A stretch of 58,733 nucleotides of DNA from Candidatus Amulumruptor caecigallinarius (GTDB lineage Bacteria > Bacteroidota > Bacteroidia > Bacteroidales > Muribaculaceae), in the NCBI GenBank assembly GCA_023665575.1, contig JAMPDQ010000008.1:1-58733 (forward strand), in the 5' to 3' direction. Shown here in pieces: positions 35,829 through 44,870 of this stretch. The position numbers were made by a program, and so were the translations under genes. The notes under the pieces were generated by a model, which saw only the letters and a program-made list of their open reading frames with translations, was not told where the DNA came from and made no database searches. Position 1 is the stretch's first letter. Every line of letters starts with the position of its first letter.

Positions 35829-36845
35829 CTATTTGCCCTGAGTGCCCAGATGAAACACTTTAATCACTTGCGTGACATCGCCACATCGCAGCACTATCTC
35901 GCCTCTGCGCCCGGTTGTGGCCTCGGGACGATAGGGCACATAGGCATCCGGAGTTATCGTCAGCAAATATTTGCTCATGAATGGATCCTTCTCAAAAGAG
36001 ATTCCCTTAAGCTTATCCTCAGTTATTTTTTTCAAATCAGGCGATGCTTTCTTTTTCAAATTTATGTTTAGAGACAGCCATTCCGGCTTGCTTTCAACAA
36101 ACCAATTGAATCCGTTATCATAGATTGTGTCGGAATTACACATAACTTCGATTTTGGCCGAGCCGCCATCTTTTTTTATCTCAACATAATTCTTTTTAGC
36201 ATAAAGGGCTTCCTGCCTGCCACGCTGTGTCACTACGACCTCACGTTGCAAGTGCCCGCCATTAACATCTATTTTTTGCGTGCGGGTCAGGGTGGAAAAA
36301 TTGGGTTGAACTGAAACATTGAATACGGTTGGCGTGGTTTTCACCACACTGATAAAGGATGTTCCGTCAGATGCTGTGACGGCATTGACGCTCCAGTCAT
36401 CAAAATTTGTGTCTACATTGACAGAGACATTTCGTGAGTGCATGTCAAGATTTAACATCTCGGGATCAACATCAAGCTGCTCTCTCTTCACGGGCTTTAC
36501 ACTAACCACCTCCCCATACTGTTTTGTTTTGCCCGGAGATGACTTCGATGTGCTTTTATGGCTTTTAGACGGTCCTCCATTTATAGCCTTGATATTGGCA
36601 TTGCATTTTTTTATCTCTCTATCACACTTACTTTTGTTGGCTTTCGAATCATAAATAGTCCTTGCCTTGCTGAACAGGGATATCGCCTTGTTCTGAGAGG
36701 CCACAGTCATTGTGTTCTGATACGCTTTTGCCTGTTCGAAAATCTTATTTGCCGACTGAGCGCACACACCCGCGGCATACACAATAATTGCCGCCAACAT
36801 AAATATGATGCGACGGTTGAATACTTTATTTGTAATTTGTTTCAT
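35829..36845 (-). CDS. Exported BACON-like domain protein
   Basis: This is a 338-residue exported protein with an N-terminal hydrophobic signal region (residues 13-30, ending AGVCAQS). Residues 31-90 are helical and charged with two Cys, 95-115 are a Ser/Lys-rich linker, and about 120-335 form two beta-rich repeats resembling BACON domains (for example NVSVNVDTNFDDWSV and a WFVESKPEWLSL stretch). BACON domains are thought to bind carbohydrate or mucin in Bacteroidetes, but here the role is unknown. It is the last gene of the kinase/phosphatase/FHA island and may be a sensor or an effector of it. Confidence 0.65.
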   Translation of the reverse strand: MKQITNKVFNRRIIFMLAAIIVYAAGVCAQSANKIFEQAKAYQNTMTVASQNKAISLFSKARTIYDSKANKSKCDREIKKCNANIKAINGGPSKSHKSTSKSSPGKTKQYGEVVSVKPVKREQLDVDPEMLNLDMHSRNVSVNVDTNFDDWSVNAVTASDGTSFISVVKTTPTVFNVSVQPNFSTLTRTQKIDVNGGHLQREVVVTQRGRQEALYAKKNYVEIKKDGGSAKIEVMCNSDTIYDNGFNWFVESKPEWLSLNINLKKKASPDLKKITEDKLKGISFEKDPFMSKYLLTITPDAYVPYRPEATTGRRGEIVLRCGDVTQVIKVFHLGTQGK

Positions 36846-36875
36846 AAATAATTTGACTTTACTGTCAAACCAATT

Positions 36876-36936
36876 TAAGGCTTCATAAAAAATTTAACAA
36901 GCCTCTCCAATATTGATTTTTTGGAACAGACTCCTA
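36876..36936. mobile_element. MITE-like element 4 (short, about 61 bp)
   Basis: Two dispersed repeat ends lie back to back: TTAAGGCTTCATAAAAAATT on the left and, on the minus strand from the right, TTAGGAGTCTGTTCCAAAAA. They form an imperfect hairpin with almost no interior. The right border is the stop codon of the kinase gene. Confidence 0.6.
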
Positions 36937-38364
36937 ATTTGCCATTTTTTTCTTCAGATTATCTGCACGGGTTCTCTTCTCATTTGCCGCTTCCACAGGA
37001 ATATCGGGAATTGACACAAGATTGTCATAGCTATCCATCAATCTGTCGTATGCAACCTGCATTAGCGAATTCAGTTTGGCTTCTCTCGACTTCAAATCTG
37101 CTGAATTCACACCTTTCTTTTTCAATTCATTCGAAATGCGGCGTGCATTAATCAGAAAATCCTTGGCCTGAATGTATCTTTCATCAAAATTTTCAACATT
37201 TTCAATATCAAATGTTGCAAGACTGTCTGATTTCCGCACACTGGTGTCATATTCTCGCATCAGCGAATCAACAGCATGTTTCCTGTCGGAATCAGACTTT
37301 GCAATCACATCCTCCTTATTGCCTGAAACAAATATTGCGCCTATTACAGCCAATAGCACCAAAAGAGCCAATGCGGCCGCCCCGAAAATCATTCCTTTAT
37401 TCTTACCGGATAACGCAACCTTTGTTTTGGTTCTGTCAAGATTCTCGATTGCCACGCGCATTTCTGCAGCCGATTGATACCGCATATCCTGCCGTTTATC
37501 AGTTGCCTTTTCAATAATTGACCGAAGTCCTTTATTCTGCACATTTTTAAGGGGGAGCTTTTCCTTGACCTGTTTGTCGAGCACATCAAATCGCGTACCC
37601 TCAAATGGCACATTCCCGATAATGCACTGATAGAGCAGAATTCCTATGGCATATATGTCTGTGGTTTGATTCTGATTTTTAAGATCACCAAGAGCAAGTT
37701 CGGGAGAGGCATATTCAGGCTTGCCCATGAACGCGCCGGCCACAGTGAGCGCACGATCATTGGTGGTGAGATTCCGCATTTGTTTGGAGATGCCGAAATC
37801 AATCAGTTTTATATGCTCATCTGAAGTGATGAAAATGTTAGACGGGTCAATATCCCTGTGAATATAGCCGGCATCATGCAGAGCCATCAGCCCGGAGAGC
37901 ACTGATTTGATAACAGCCTTTGCAAAATGATCGGGTTGTTTCTGAAAATCATTCATCAGCCTTCTGGCATACGGGATTTCCTTTCCTCGCACTGTGGTGC
38001 ATTTACCCTGAATAATATCTGACAACGACACGCCGTCAAGCAATTCGCTTACCACATGATAATGTTTCACAATATTCCCATTGCGAGACTCATCGGTTTC
38101 AATAAAGCCCAGCATCTCCACAAGGTTGTCATTTCGCAGATGTATCGAAGCTTCACGTCTGGCGCGTTCAATTGCCTCATCCGGAAGATCCATAAACAAA
38201 AACTTGATTGCAACCGGACGCGACTCACCGGTGCGTGTATTAACGCACTTTCCCTCATAGACCTTGCCCATACCACCCTCACCGATGCAAGGATTGGTGG
38301 AATCCACTTCATAATATATGCCGTTCTCCTTCTCTTCTTTCCCTTGTAATCTTATAATTGCCAT
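36934..38364 (-). CDS. Membrane Ser/Thr protein kinase
   Basis: This is a 476-residue Hanks-type kinase with one membrane helix (325-347) and an outer helical region. Kinase motifs are IGEGGMGKVY (27-36), VAIK with Lys54, HRD (169-171), LIDFG with DFG at 189-191, and PEYASPE near 216. The loop reads HRDIDPSN, with Asp173 replacing the usual Lys of HRDxKPxN. The C-terminal 130 residues are charged and likely coiled coil. A PP2C gene lies upstream and a BACON-like exported protein downstream. It probably phosphorylates Ser/Thr on partners recognised by the island's FHA proteins; this is inference. Confidence 0.9.
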   Translation of the reverse strand: MAIIRLQGKEEKENGIYYEVDSTNPCIGEGGMGKVYEGKCVNTRTGESRPVAIKFLFMDLPDEAIERARREASIHLRNDNLVEMLGFIETDESRNGNIVKHYHVVSELLDGVSLSDIIQGKCTTVRGKEIPYARRLMNDFQKQPDHFAKAVIKSVLSGLMALHDAGYIHRDIDPSNIFITSDEHIKLIDFGISKQMRNLTTNDRALTVAGAFMGKPEYASPELALGDLKNQNQTTDIYAIGILLYQCIIGNVPFEGTRFDVLDKQVKEKLPLKNVQNKGLRSIIEKATDKRQDMRYQSAAEMRVAIENLDRTKTKVALSGKNKGMIFGAAALALLVLLAVIGAIFVSGNKEDVIAKSDSDRKHAVDSLMREYDTSVRKSDSLATFDIENVENFDERYIQAKDFLINARRISNELKKKGVNSADLKSREAKLNSLMQVAYDRLMDSYDNLVSIPDIPVEAANEKRTRADNLKKKMAN

Positions 38365-38394
38365 TTTCTATTACTATTGGTCTCGCATGCATGC

Positions 38395-38431
38395 GCCCCT
38401 AATGTTAAATTTTTATGAAACAGACTTTAAA
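38395..38431 (-). repeat. Solo dispersed repeat end
   Basis: On the minus strand this reads TTAAAGTCTGTTTCATAAAA, then ATTTAACATTAGGGGCGC, which matches the right end of MITE-like element 1 into its GCATGCATG segment. It separates the kinase gene from the PP2C gene. Confidence 0.7.
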
Positions 38432-38433
38432 AA

Positions 38434-39825
38434 TCATTTGATGATTGCATTGATGTCATTTTCCAATTGTCTTATTGCCTCCAGCGACTCTGCCGAAGCA
38501 GTGCAATCCTTGTTATATATACTTATTAATCTTCGCTTTTTCTCACTTTTTTTTACAGACTCGGCAAGATTGCTGATTTGTGCCTGCAGACCGGGAGTTG
38601 CATGTCTGCCCGCATTCATAATGTCTTCCACAAGTCTGTCATATATTCGCTCCCGCTCATTGCGCACTTTATGCGGATTTGTATCAGCACCTGTCTTGTT
38701 ATATCCCCTCAGCATCTCCAATTTTGAGAGGGCACTGCCCAGATATTCCACATCCTTCCGGGCTTCCGTCCCTTTTGAGACATCGGATTTCGCATTTTCA
38801 TAATTTTTGCTTGCCTCTCCGGTAATTTCCGCAAATTTTTTCTTTTGCGCAGCAATGCGGCTCTCGGCTTTTTGATTGGGCTGAACGCTTGCTCCGGGAT
38901 TGTCGATTGGAAAACACAACCATAAACCAACGGTAGCTGCAATTACGATCACTACCGCCACACATATCCAGCCGTATAAAGGAATGTGCGGAGTCGGTTT
39001 GTTTCTGTTATCCTTATGATTCCCGGCGGTTTTATCCAAAATGTGACGCGCAGACCCGCTGCAAGGAATATCAACCACGGCCAACGTCAGATTGTCATGA
39101 CCTCCCCCGGCTGACTCGCCAAGATTATCGATGTGGTCTGTCACCTCCCTCACAAGTTGTGAAGGCGTATCGTCAGAACACAGCAACACCACCAGCTGAG
39201 GCTCGGAGACAGCCCCCCAAACGCCATCGGACATTAGCGCGAAGCGGTCACCGGGCAGATATTTCAACTCGTCAATTTCAGGCTCAACAGATTCTCCCAC
39301 CCCTATTGCACGCGTGATTACATTGGAATAACGCGAATTGCGAGCCTCTTCCGCGGTTATTGTGCCTCTGCGCACCATTTCTCCCACATAGGAATGGTCA
39401 GCTGTATGAAACACACCCTTACCCTTTCGGAGTTGATAACACCTGCTGTCACCGACATGCATGACACAAGCATGTCCGTCGCGACACAGCAGCACGGCCA
39501 CACAGGTTGTGCCCATTCCCCTTAGTGCCGGATTCTCACGCACTGCGTCCAGCACAGACTCATTTGCGGCATGACAAGCATTTTCCAAAGCTGCCACCGG
39601 CGACATGTGAAGGGGGACACCGGACACAGAATCAATAATGGCGCTGACGGCAATGGTGGAAGCTGTTTTGCCCGCAGGTCCCCCACCCATGCCATCACAC
39701 ACAACCACAAGCAAGCCAAGAGGAGTTTCCGCCATGCCATAATGGTCCTGGTTTTCCTCGCGTCCTCCCCTTTTTGATGCAATGGATGCGCTTATGCCGT
39801 AACTGTCTGAAATTGCATCCATCAA
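38434..39825 (-). CDS. Membrane-anchored PP2C-type protein phosphatase A
   Basis: This is a 463-residue PPM/PP2C Ser/Thr phosphatase. Metal-binding acids are visible in ENQDHYG (Asp27), VVCDGMGGG (Asp44), LMSDGVWG (Asp200) and GGHDNLT (Asp244). A single transmembrane helix (283-306) follows the catalytic domain, and the remaining 155 residues are charged and partly helical, the same layout as the paired kinase. It overlaps the upstream lipoprotein gene by four bases and precedes the kinase gene, so phosphatase and kinase probably oppose each other at the inner membrane. Confidence 0.9.
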   Translation of the reverse strand: MMDAISDSYGISASIASKRGGREENQDHYGMAETPLGLLVVVCDGMGGGPAGKTASTIAVSAIIDSVSGVPLHMSPVAALENACHAANESVLDAVRENPALRGMGTTCVAVLLCRDGHACVMHVGDSRCYQLRKGKGVFHTADHSYVGEMVRRGTITAEEARNSRYSNVITRAIGVGESVEPEIDELKYLPGDRFALMSDGVWGAVSEPQLVVLLCSDDTPSQLVREVTDHIDNLGESAGGGHDNLTLAVVDIPCSGSARHILDKTAGNHKDNRNKPTPHIPLYGWICVAVVIVIAATVGLWLCFPIDNPGASVQPNQKAESRIAAQKKKFAEITGEASKNYENAKSDVSKGTEARKDVEYLGSALSKLEMLRGYNKTGADTNPHKVRNERERIYDRLVEDIMNAGRHATPGLQAQISNLAESVKKSEKKRRLISIYNKDCTASAESLEAIRQLENDINAIIK

Positions 39826-40232
39826 TGCAGTTCTTCCGGTTTAATGGAAATTTTTACAGAATCACTTCCGCACACATACACATAATCCACGGTTGCATTC
39901 GCTGTCACCACATTATTGAAGAAATTTCTTGGCAACAAATTTGTCCGAAGTGCATTGGCGGTTTGCACGTGAAGTGTCTCGGCATTTATTGACTTCATGT
40001 ATTCGGGCGACACCTCAACATAAAGGGTTAACACCTTATCCGCATATTTCACAGAAGAAATTCTATTGTTGTTTTTCAATTGTATCGGCAGCGACAAAGA
40101 GTCTAAACCGGCGATAATGCGTTCGTCGGCCCGGTCGGCAGGCGAATTCTTGCACGATGAAACAATTCCTATTGAAATAAGCAGGATTGCGGCAAGGGCT
40201 GCAAACTTTAGTTTTCCCGTATGCATAATCAT
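39822..40232 (-). CDS. Small lipoprotein of the phospho-signalling island
   Basis: This is a 136-residue protein with a lipoprotein signal: a hydrophobic stretch AALAAILLISIGIVSS then Cys27 (lipobox VSSC). The mature part is about 110 residues and has no family that I recognise. The start could be the first Met or Met3. It overlaps both neighbours by four bases (exported protein upstream, PP2C downstream), so translation of the three genes is coupled. That points to a role tied to the phosphatase, perhaps as an envelope ligand or sensor partner. Confidence 0.8.
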   Translation of the reverse strand: MIMHTGKLKFAALAAILLISIGIVSSCKNSPADRADERIIAGLDSLSLPIQLKNNNRISSVKYADKVLTLYVEVSPEYMKSINAETLHVQTANALRTNLLPRNFFNNVVTANATVDYVYVCGSDSVKISIKPEELH

Positions 40233-41200
40233 AATAAAGTAAATGTTGTAGAACCTAACTTGCGATCATCCTCATAGAATTCGATTCTATATTCACCATT
40301 TTTCCATAAAGATCCGTTAGTTGTTCCGAATTTGTTGAGTTCATAAATCTCCGGTTTGCCTGTTTTCTTGACATCAATAGTTGTTATTGTCGTGAAATCA
40401 GAATCGCGTGACGGCACAAGAAGACGTCCTTCGGGTGTGAATATTTTAACACCCACCTTGAATGTTCCTTTCTTTTTGCTCGCCAGTTCCACTCTTGGCT
40501 GGATATATTGCGCGTCACTTTTTCTTAAAGCCACATCATAATCCGAAATCACTTTGTCGAGAGCATCCACGTTTCTGATGCTCACATGATTGTAAGCCAG
40601 ATTCTGACCTGAAGCTCTTGTGTCGATACTCCTCTGCGACACAACTACTTTTGACGTGTCATTAACCATCCAATACTTGTGAATTGAATCATTATAAGCC
40701 TTTGCACGCCCCATGTTGCGATGCATTGATTTGCTGATATTCTCCATAGACGACAAAATCTTGTCGAACACTTTGGAATATTGTGCTGCATCAGACGCAT
40801 AAACCGGGAATTCAAACAACATTCTGCTTCCTTTCACATAAGCTTTATAATCATTATCAGCGGTAATAAATTCAGCCGCAATTCGTGCATTCTCAAGCTT
40901 ACGGCTTATCCTGGCCTTATTTCCTTTTTCTTTATCTTCAATCAGCTTAAAGGGGTTTCTGTGCAATGTAAAAAGCATTGAAGAGGCATTCCCGTCAAAT
41001 GTGATCCAATATAACACATCGCGATGAAGAAAATTCAAGCTGTTGTCTTCCTTTTTAACCTTTGTGGCAATACCTTTTGAGTTAAGATATTTTGCCATCG
41101 TATTATTGGCTATCACCTCGGCAGACGACTGAGCATTGGCCCGGCCTGCCGACAATAAGGCCACAACAGCCAACAAGAATAAAATTCTGATATTTTTCAT
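40229..41200 (-). CDS. Exported protein of unknown function
   Basis: This is a 323-residue protein with a classical signal peptide (MKNIRILFLLAVVALLSAG, cleavage likely after ANA near residue 23). The N-terminal half (25-170) has mixed alpha-beta patterns and the C-terminal quarter (about 230-323) looks like a beta sandwich. I recognise no family. It starts a translationally coupled set with the lipoprotein and PP2C phosphatase A. Upstream lies a motif shared with another gene of the island (41204-41219), preceded by a dispersed repeat. Confidence 0.8.
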   Translation of the reverse strand: MKNIRILFLLAVVALLSAGRANAQSSAEVIANNTMAKYLNSKGIATKVKKEDNSLNFLHRDVLYWITFDGNASSMLFTLHRNPFKLIEDKEKGNKARISRKLENARIAAEFITADNDYKAYVKGSRMLFEFPVYASDAAQYSKVFDKILSSMENISKSMHRNMGRAKAYNDSIHKYWMVNDTSKVVVSQRSIDTRASGQNLAYNHVSIRNVDALDKVISDYDVALRKSDAQYIQPRVELASKKKGTFKVGVKIFTPEGRLLVPSRDSDFTTITTIDVKKTGKPEIYELNKFGTTNGSLWKNGEYRIEFYEDDRKLGSTTFTLL

Positions 41201-41203
41201 TGT

Positions 41204-41219
41204 AAGTAGGATGTATAAA
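41204..41219 (-). promoter_or_regulatory. Shared leader motif, copy 1
   Basis: On the minus strand this reads TTTATACATCCTACTT, ending 3 bases before the start codon of the exported protein gene. A second copy with one change (CTTACTT) precedes the gene at 44773. It is a possible promoter or leader element for separate transcripts within the island. Confidence 0.4.
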
Positions 41220-41231
41220 TTAATTATTGTA

Positions 41232-41250
41232 TTAGAGTCTGTTTTAAAAG
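41232..41250 (+). repeat. Solo dispersed repeat end
   Basis: ATTAGAGTCTGTTTTAAAA lies between the kinase-FHA-DUF805 gene and the exported protein gene, at a likely transcript boundary. Confidence 0.6.
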
Positions 41251-41267
41251 AATATCATACCGCTCAA

Positions 41268-42857
41268 TCATGCCACCGGCGCACCATATTTATTGGGATT
41301 TTTGCTGCCCCGGGCAACAAGTTTAATTATCATGACAACCAGAAAATATAATCCGGCAACAGGAATCAGGCACAACAGAAATGTGCTCCAACCCTTTCCT
41401 ACATCATGCAGCCGTCGAATCAACACGGCTAGCTGGGGCAAAAACACCAGCAGTGAATAAAAAAGAATTATCCACATCATCCATTGTGCCATACCGGTGA
41501 CAAGATACACGAACGTAAGAATCATCGACATCAGATAATTGAACAGTGTGAACCACCAGAATTCCGACCTTGAGGCCCTGCCTGAGAACACCACATATTT
41601 GACAAGACACTCCTTTATTGCTCCGAAGAAATTTTCCGAAGGATCGCGGCGGATTAAATCTTGTGGCAGTGTTGTGTTATCATACTCCGTTTTCCGTTTG
41701 TCACGACTCTTTTTGCCAAGCCTGAGGAGCACATTCTCAACTTCAGCCATATCCAATCTGCACGACGGATCATCCGCAAGATATATGTTCGGACGCTTCC
41801 CGCATGCTATTCGGATGGAATCTCCATGACGCAGTTTCACACCATCTATAGTTGTGCCGTTGCTGCTGCTGTCGGTATAGACAAACACAATTTCCCCATT
41901 CTCCTCAATCATCGTAATATCTGCATGATGCCTGCTCACCCGGTTATGGTTGCGCCCCACACATATATCACAATTTTCTCTGCCGATGCTGATTTTATCG
42001 GCGCCTCCGTCCGAATGTGTATTCAGCTGTGTTCCACCGGGGAGAACACGCATCAGCTGGTCTGCAAATTCTCGGCAAGACTGGAATCGTCTCATCATAT
42101 TCTTATCGACAGAATGATCCAGAACATCTTGCACCACCGAGGGTATTCCCCTTACATGCGTAGCCATTCTTGGAAAAGGCTTCGTCATAATATCCTTTTC
42201 CATCTCGAAACTCGTCATCGCGCTGAAGGCATGTTTTCCCGTAATCATAAAGAACAAGACACATCCCAGAGAATACACATCCGTACGATGGTCTATGTCG
42301 TAGCCTTGCGCCTGCTCCGGGCTCATATAGCCATCAGTGCCGATAACCGTGCCGATAACAGTATGCTGAGAATTACGTGAATTTCCTGATATGTCTTTAG
42401 CTACTCCAAAATCAAGAAGACAAATGTCGCCGTTTGGCCGCAACATTATATTTCCGGGCTTTATATCCCTGTGAACTATTCCCTGTTCATGAACATCCTG
42501 CATGGTGTTCAGAAGCTTCAGCATATACCCCGCAGCTTCAGTCCAGGGTATGGGACCGTTTTTCAGAACATATTGTTCCACATTCAAGCCCTCAACAAGC
42601 TCCATTACAATATAGAGATTGCCATTAAGCTCAAAATGGTCATAAACTTTAACGACATTGGGATTATGAAGCTTCTTTAGGAAATTAATTTCACTGATTA
42701 TGCGGTGTCTGTATTCTTCGTTTTGCACAAATGTTGGCAGAATCTCCTTTATTGCGACGGGTGTTCCATCAAGGGGAGAATATCCTTTAAGCACACGGCC
42801 CATTCCACCGGAGCCTATCGGAGCATCCTCAACGTCATATTTTCCAACTTTTTTCAT
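41268..42857 (-). CDS. Ser/Thr kinase fused to FHA and DUF805 domains
   Basis: This is a 529-residue three-part protein. The kinase domain (about 1-270) is complete: IGSGGMGRV (14-22), Lys37, HRDIKPGN (129-136) and DFG (149-151). An FHA domain (about 286-362) follows with IGR (291-293), SRHH (308-311) and SSNGT (331-335). A DUF805 membrane domain (about 410-526) ends the protein, with FSGRASRSEFWW, RRLHDVGKGW and about four helices. The usual DUF805 proteins are small stand-alone membrane proteins, so this fusion is unusual. It would be a membrane kinase that binds phosphothreonine partners. It sits beside PP2C phosphatase B. Confidence 0.9.
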   Translation of the reverse strand: MKKVGKYDVEDAPIGSGGMGRVLKGYSPLDGTPVAIKEILPTFVQNEEYRHRIISEINFLKKLHNPNVVKVYDHFELNGNLYIVMELVEGLNVEQYVLKNGPIPWTEAAGYMLKLLNTMQDVHEQGIVHRDIKPGNIMLRPNGDICLLDFGVAKDISGNSRNSQHTVIGTVIGTDGYMSPEQAQGYDIDHRTDVYSLGCVLFFMITGKHAFSAMTSFEMEKDIMTKPFPRMATHVRGIPSVVQDVLDHSVDKNMMRRFQSCREFADQLMRVLPGGTQLNTHSDGGADKISIGRENCDICVGRNHNRVSRHHADITMIEENGEIVFVYTDSSSNGTTIDGVKLRHGDSIRIACGKRPNIYLADDPSCRLDMAEVENVLLRLGKKSRDKRKTEYDNTTLPQDLIRRDPSENFFGAIKECLVKYVVFSGRASRSEFWWFTLFNYLMSMILTFVYLVTGMAQWMMWIILFYSLLVFLPQLAVLIRRLHDVGKGWSTFLLCLIPVAGLYFLVVMIIKLVARGSKNPNKYGAPVA

Positions 42858-42881
42858 AAGAACCGGTTAAATCAATTGAAA

Positions 42882-44078
42882 TCAGCGCTGTTTATCCACA
42901 GCTTCTTCCAATTTCTTAGAGGCATCTTCCGCAGGTTGCTTTCCCTGCACACTCTTCTTCAGAATTGCATTTTCTGCAGATTCAGTTTTTTCGCTTACAT
43001 TCTTTTTTTCTCCCGGGACACCCAGTTTTTTCTCCACTTTTTCACGGTTCACCCTTTGAGATGAAGTTTTGGCTGAGGTCGGCTTGCCAACTGCATTTGC
43101 GGCGGGGGCAGTCTCTTGTCGCACGGGATTATTCGGTTTGGTTCCGACAGTCGGTTTGCGCTCCCGAACTTCAGTATTGTGTATTGCATCATTAGCGGGC
43201 TCGTTGTTTTTCGGCATCAAAAACAAAATAACAAACACAGCTGCAAACAAAACAGCAGCAACTGTAATTATCATTGACAACCTGTTGTTTCGGGCTATCC
43301 TTTTCCCTTTTTCAGGCGTTACAATCCCGGAGTCATCACGACCGCCAAATTGTATCAGTTGCACTGTGATATTATCCAATCCGCCTTTTTCATTTGCAAT
43401 CTCAATGAGCTTGTCGGCACGCTGCTTAAGCGATAAAGATGTGTCAGACACTGTTTCGGAGATTGTGGAGTCATTCACCATGCCCGACAATCCGTCGGAA
43501 CACAAAAGCAACACACTGTCTGCAGATGGATTTATCGGAGCATCACAAATCAGAGGAGGAGTCATTTCTCGAATACCCAATGCATTCAGAATCTCATTTT
43601 TCCGGGGATGATGCTCCGCCTCTTTCGGAGTGATTTCACCGGAATCAACAAGTTGCTGCACATAAGATTGATCATGCGATATTTGGCGGATTTTACCGTC
43701 GCGTATGTAATATATGCGGCTGTCGCCAATCCAGCCATAATACACAAGTCCGTCTTTGATAATAGCCATCACGCAAGTTGCTCCCATGCCTTCGAATGCG
43801 GGATTTTGAGAGGCCTTGTGAAGGATGCCCTGATTCGCCGCCATACATGCGCGTGTAATTGCCTCGCCCGGTGTGGAGAACTCGTTGTTGGTGAGAATAT
43901 CAGCGATAATTTCACACGCCAGCTTGCTTGCAACATCACCGGCGGCCTGACCACCCATGCCGTCGCACACAGCCACCACGCGTCCATTGGGAGAATCAAA
44001 AGTCACCATGCTGTCTTCATTTATCTTGCGATTTCTGCCCACATGCGTGCTATTGGCTACTATAAAGTTTTGATTCAT
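42882..44078 (-). CDS. Membrane-anchored PP2C-type protein phosphatase B
   Basis: This is a 398-residue PPM/PP2C phosphatase. Catalytic acids are seen in NEDS (Asp22), VCDGMGGQ (Asp39), LCSDGLSG (Asp195) and GLDNITV (Asp235). One transmembrane helix follows (267-288), and the C-terminal 110 residues are rich in Lys, Glu, Pro and Ala, probably disordered. It lies between a zinc-ribbon FHA gene and the kinase-FHA-DUF805 gene with 23-24 base gaps, so the three form one transcript and the pair likely balance each other. Confidence 0.9.
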   Translation of the reverse strand: MNQNFIVANSTHVGRNRKINEDSMVTFDSPNGRVVAVCDGMGGQAAGDVASKLACEIIADILTNNEFSTPGEAITRACMAANQGILHKASQNPAFEGMGATCVMAIIKDGLVYYGWIGDSRIYYIRDGKIRQISHDQSYVQQLVDSGEITPKEAEHHPRKNEILNALGIREMTPPLICDAPINPSADSVLLLCSDGLSGMVNDSTISETVSDTSLSLKQRADKLIEIANEKGGLDNITVQLIQFGGRDDSGIVTPEKGKRIARNNRLSMIITVAAVLFAAVFVILFLMPKNNEPANDAIHNTEVRERKPTVGTKPNNPVRQETAPAANAVGKPTSAKTSSQRVNREKVEKKLGVPGEKKNVSEKTESAENAILKKSVQGKQPAEDASKKLEEAVDKQR

Positions 44079-44101
44079 ATAGAAATATTTTAGTCTGCGT
44101 T

Positions 44102-44773
44102 TCAGCTTAGAGAGGGAACTGCAATAAATATGAAAATAGTGCTGCCCACACGGATTATGTCATAATTCTGAAGTTCGCCTTCATCCAGGAGTTCTTTATT
44201 TATGAATGTGCCGTTGCTCGATTGTTCGTCACGGAATTTAAACTTGCCATCCACATTTCTGTAAAGTATAGACATGTGTCTGCCGCTCATTTGAGGATCA
44301 TCGGGCACTGAAATGTCACACGATTCATCCCTGCCTACGAAATTACGTCCCTCATAAATATTAAAGGCCTTGCCATTCGGATCGCGGTTATATGTCACAA
44401 GAAATCCCACCAGTCGGCGAGATGGCATGATTCCATGCGGTCCGCTATGCCCCACATGCCGAATCATGGTGTGATTTGCCTGTTGCGCCGGCGCCGTTTG
44501 CGCCTGCTGTCGTTGGTCGGCTACGGCGTTTGCAATCGCTGCATGCGCAAAAGCCTTTGGCCGGTTCACTACATTTGAGTTCGCAATGTGAGTGTGGAGA
44601 TTGGATGATGCCGCCTGCCGTGGCTCAGCTCCGGGAGTCTGCTCCTGAAACAACTGTGTTTTGGGTTCGGACACCGGCTTCCCGCCGGCAACTCCCCTCG
44701 GACAAAGGGGGCACTCATCTCCATAGATGGCCGGATCATATACATGCCCTTTGGGGCAGGTTTTCTTTTGCAT
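44102..44773 (-). CDS. FHA protein with N-terminal zinc-ribbon-like motif
   Basis: This is a 223-residue soluble protein. The N-terminal 25 residues contain CPKGH (6-10) and CPLC (21-24), a small metal-binding motif. A Gln/Ala-rich linker (30-115) leads to a complete FHA domain (120-220) with GRDESC (147-152), SGRH (163-166) and SSNGT (185-189), the residues that bind phosphothreonine. It is the first gene of a presumed transcript with PP2C B and the FHA-fused kinase, and probably docks their phosphorylated forms. The leader carries the shared motif at 44788-44803. Confidence 0.88.
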   Translation of the reverse strand: MQKKTCPKGHVYDPAIYGDECPLCPRGVAGGKPVSEPKTQLFQEQTPGAEPRQAASSNLHTHIANSNVVNRPKAFAHAAIANAVADQRQQAQTAPAQQANHTMIRHVGHSGPHGIMPSRRLVGFLVTYNRDPNGKAFNIYEGRNFVGRDESCDISVPDDPQMSGRHMSILYRNVDGKFKFRDEQSSNGTFINKELLDEGELQNYDIIRVGSTIFIFIAVPSLS

Positions 44774-44787
44774 TTTAATTTACAAGT

Positions 44788-44803
44788 AAGTAAGATGTAT
44801 AAA
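44788..44803 (-). promoter_or_regulatory. Shared leader motif, copy 2
   Basis: On the minus strand this reads TTTATACATCTTACTT, 14 bases upstream of the zinc-ribbon FHA gene start. It matches 41204-41219 with one change. It lies just past a hairpin, so it may mark a new transcript start. Confidence 0.4.
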
Positions 44804-44819
44804 ATAGAGGATTTAAATT

Positions 44820-44850
44820 CATACCCTGCCGGAAATTCCGGAAGGGTATG
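44820..44850 (-). terminator. Hairpin between two island genes
   Basis: CATACCCT and AGGGTATG flank CCGGAAATTCCGG, giving a strong stem 20 bases after the end of the EF-hand-like gene. The downstream tract on the minus strand (AATTTAAATCC) is only weakly U-rich, so termination may be partial. Confidence 0.55.
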
Positions 44851-44870
44851 GATGATTTCATGTTGTGTAA

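Noticed and set aside
36934-44078. TerY-P phosphorylation triad
   Set aside because: Kinase and PP2C are present, but no VWA/TerY protein is encoded, and the domain layouts differ.
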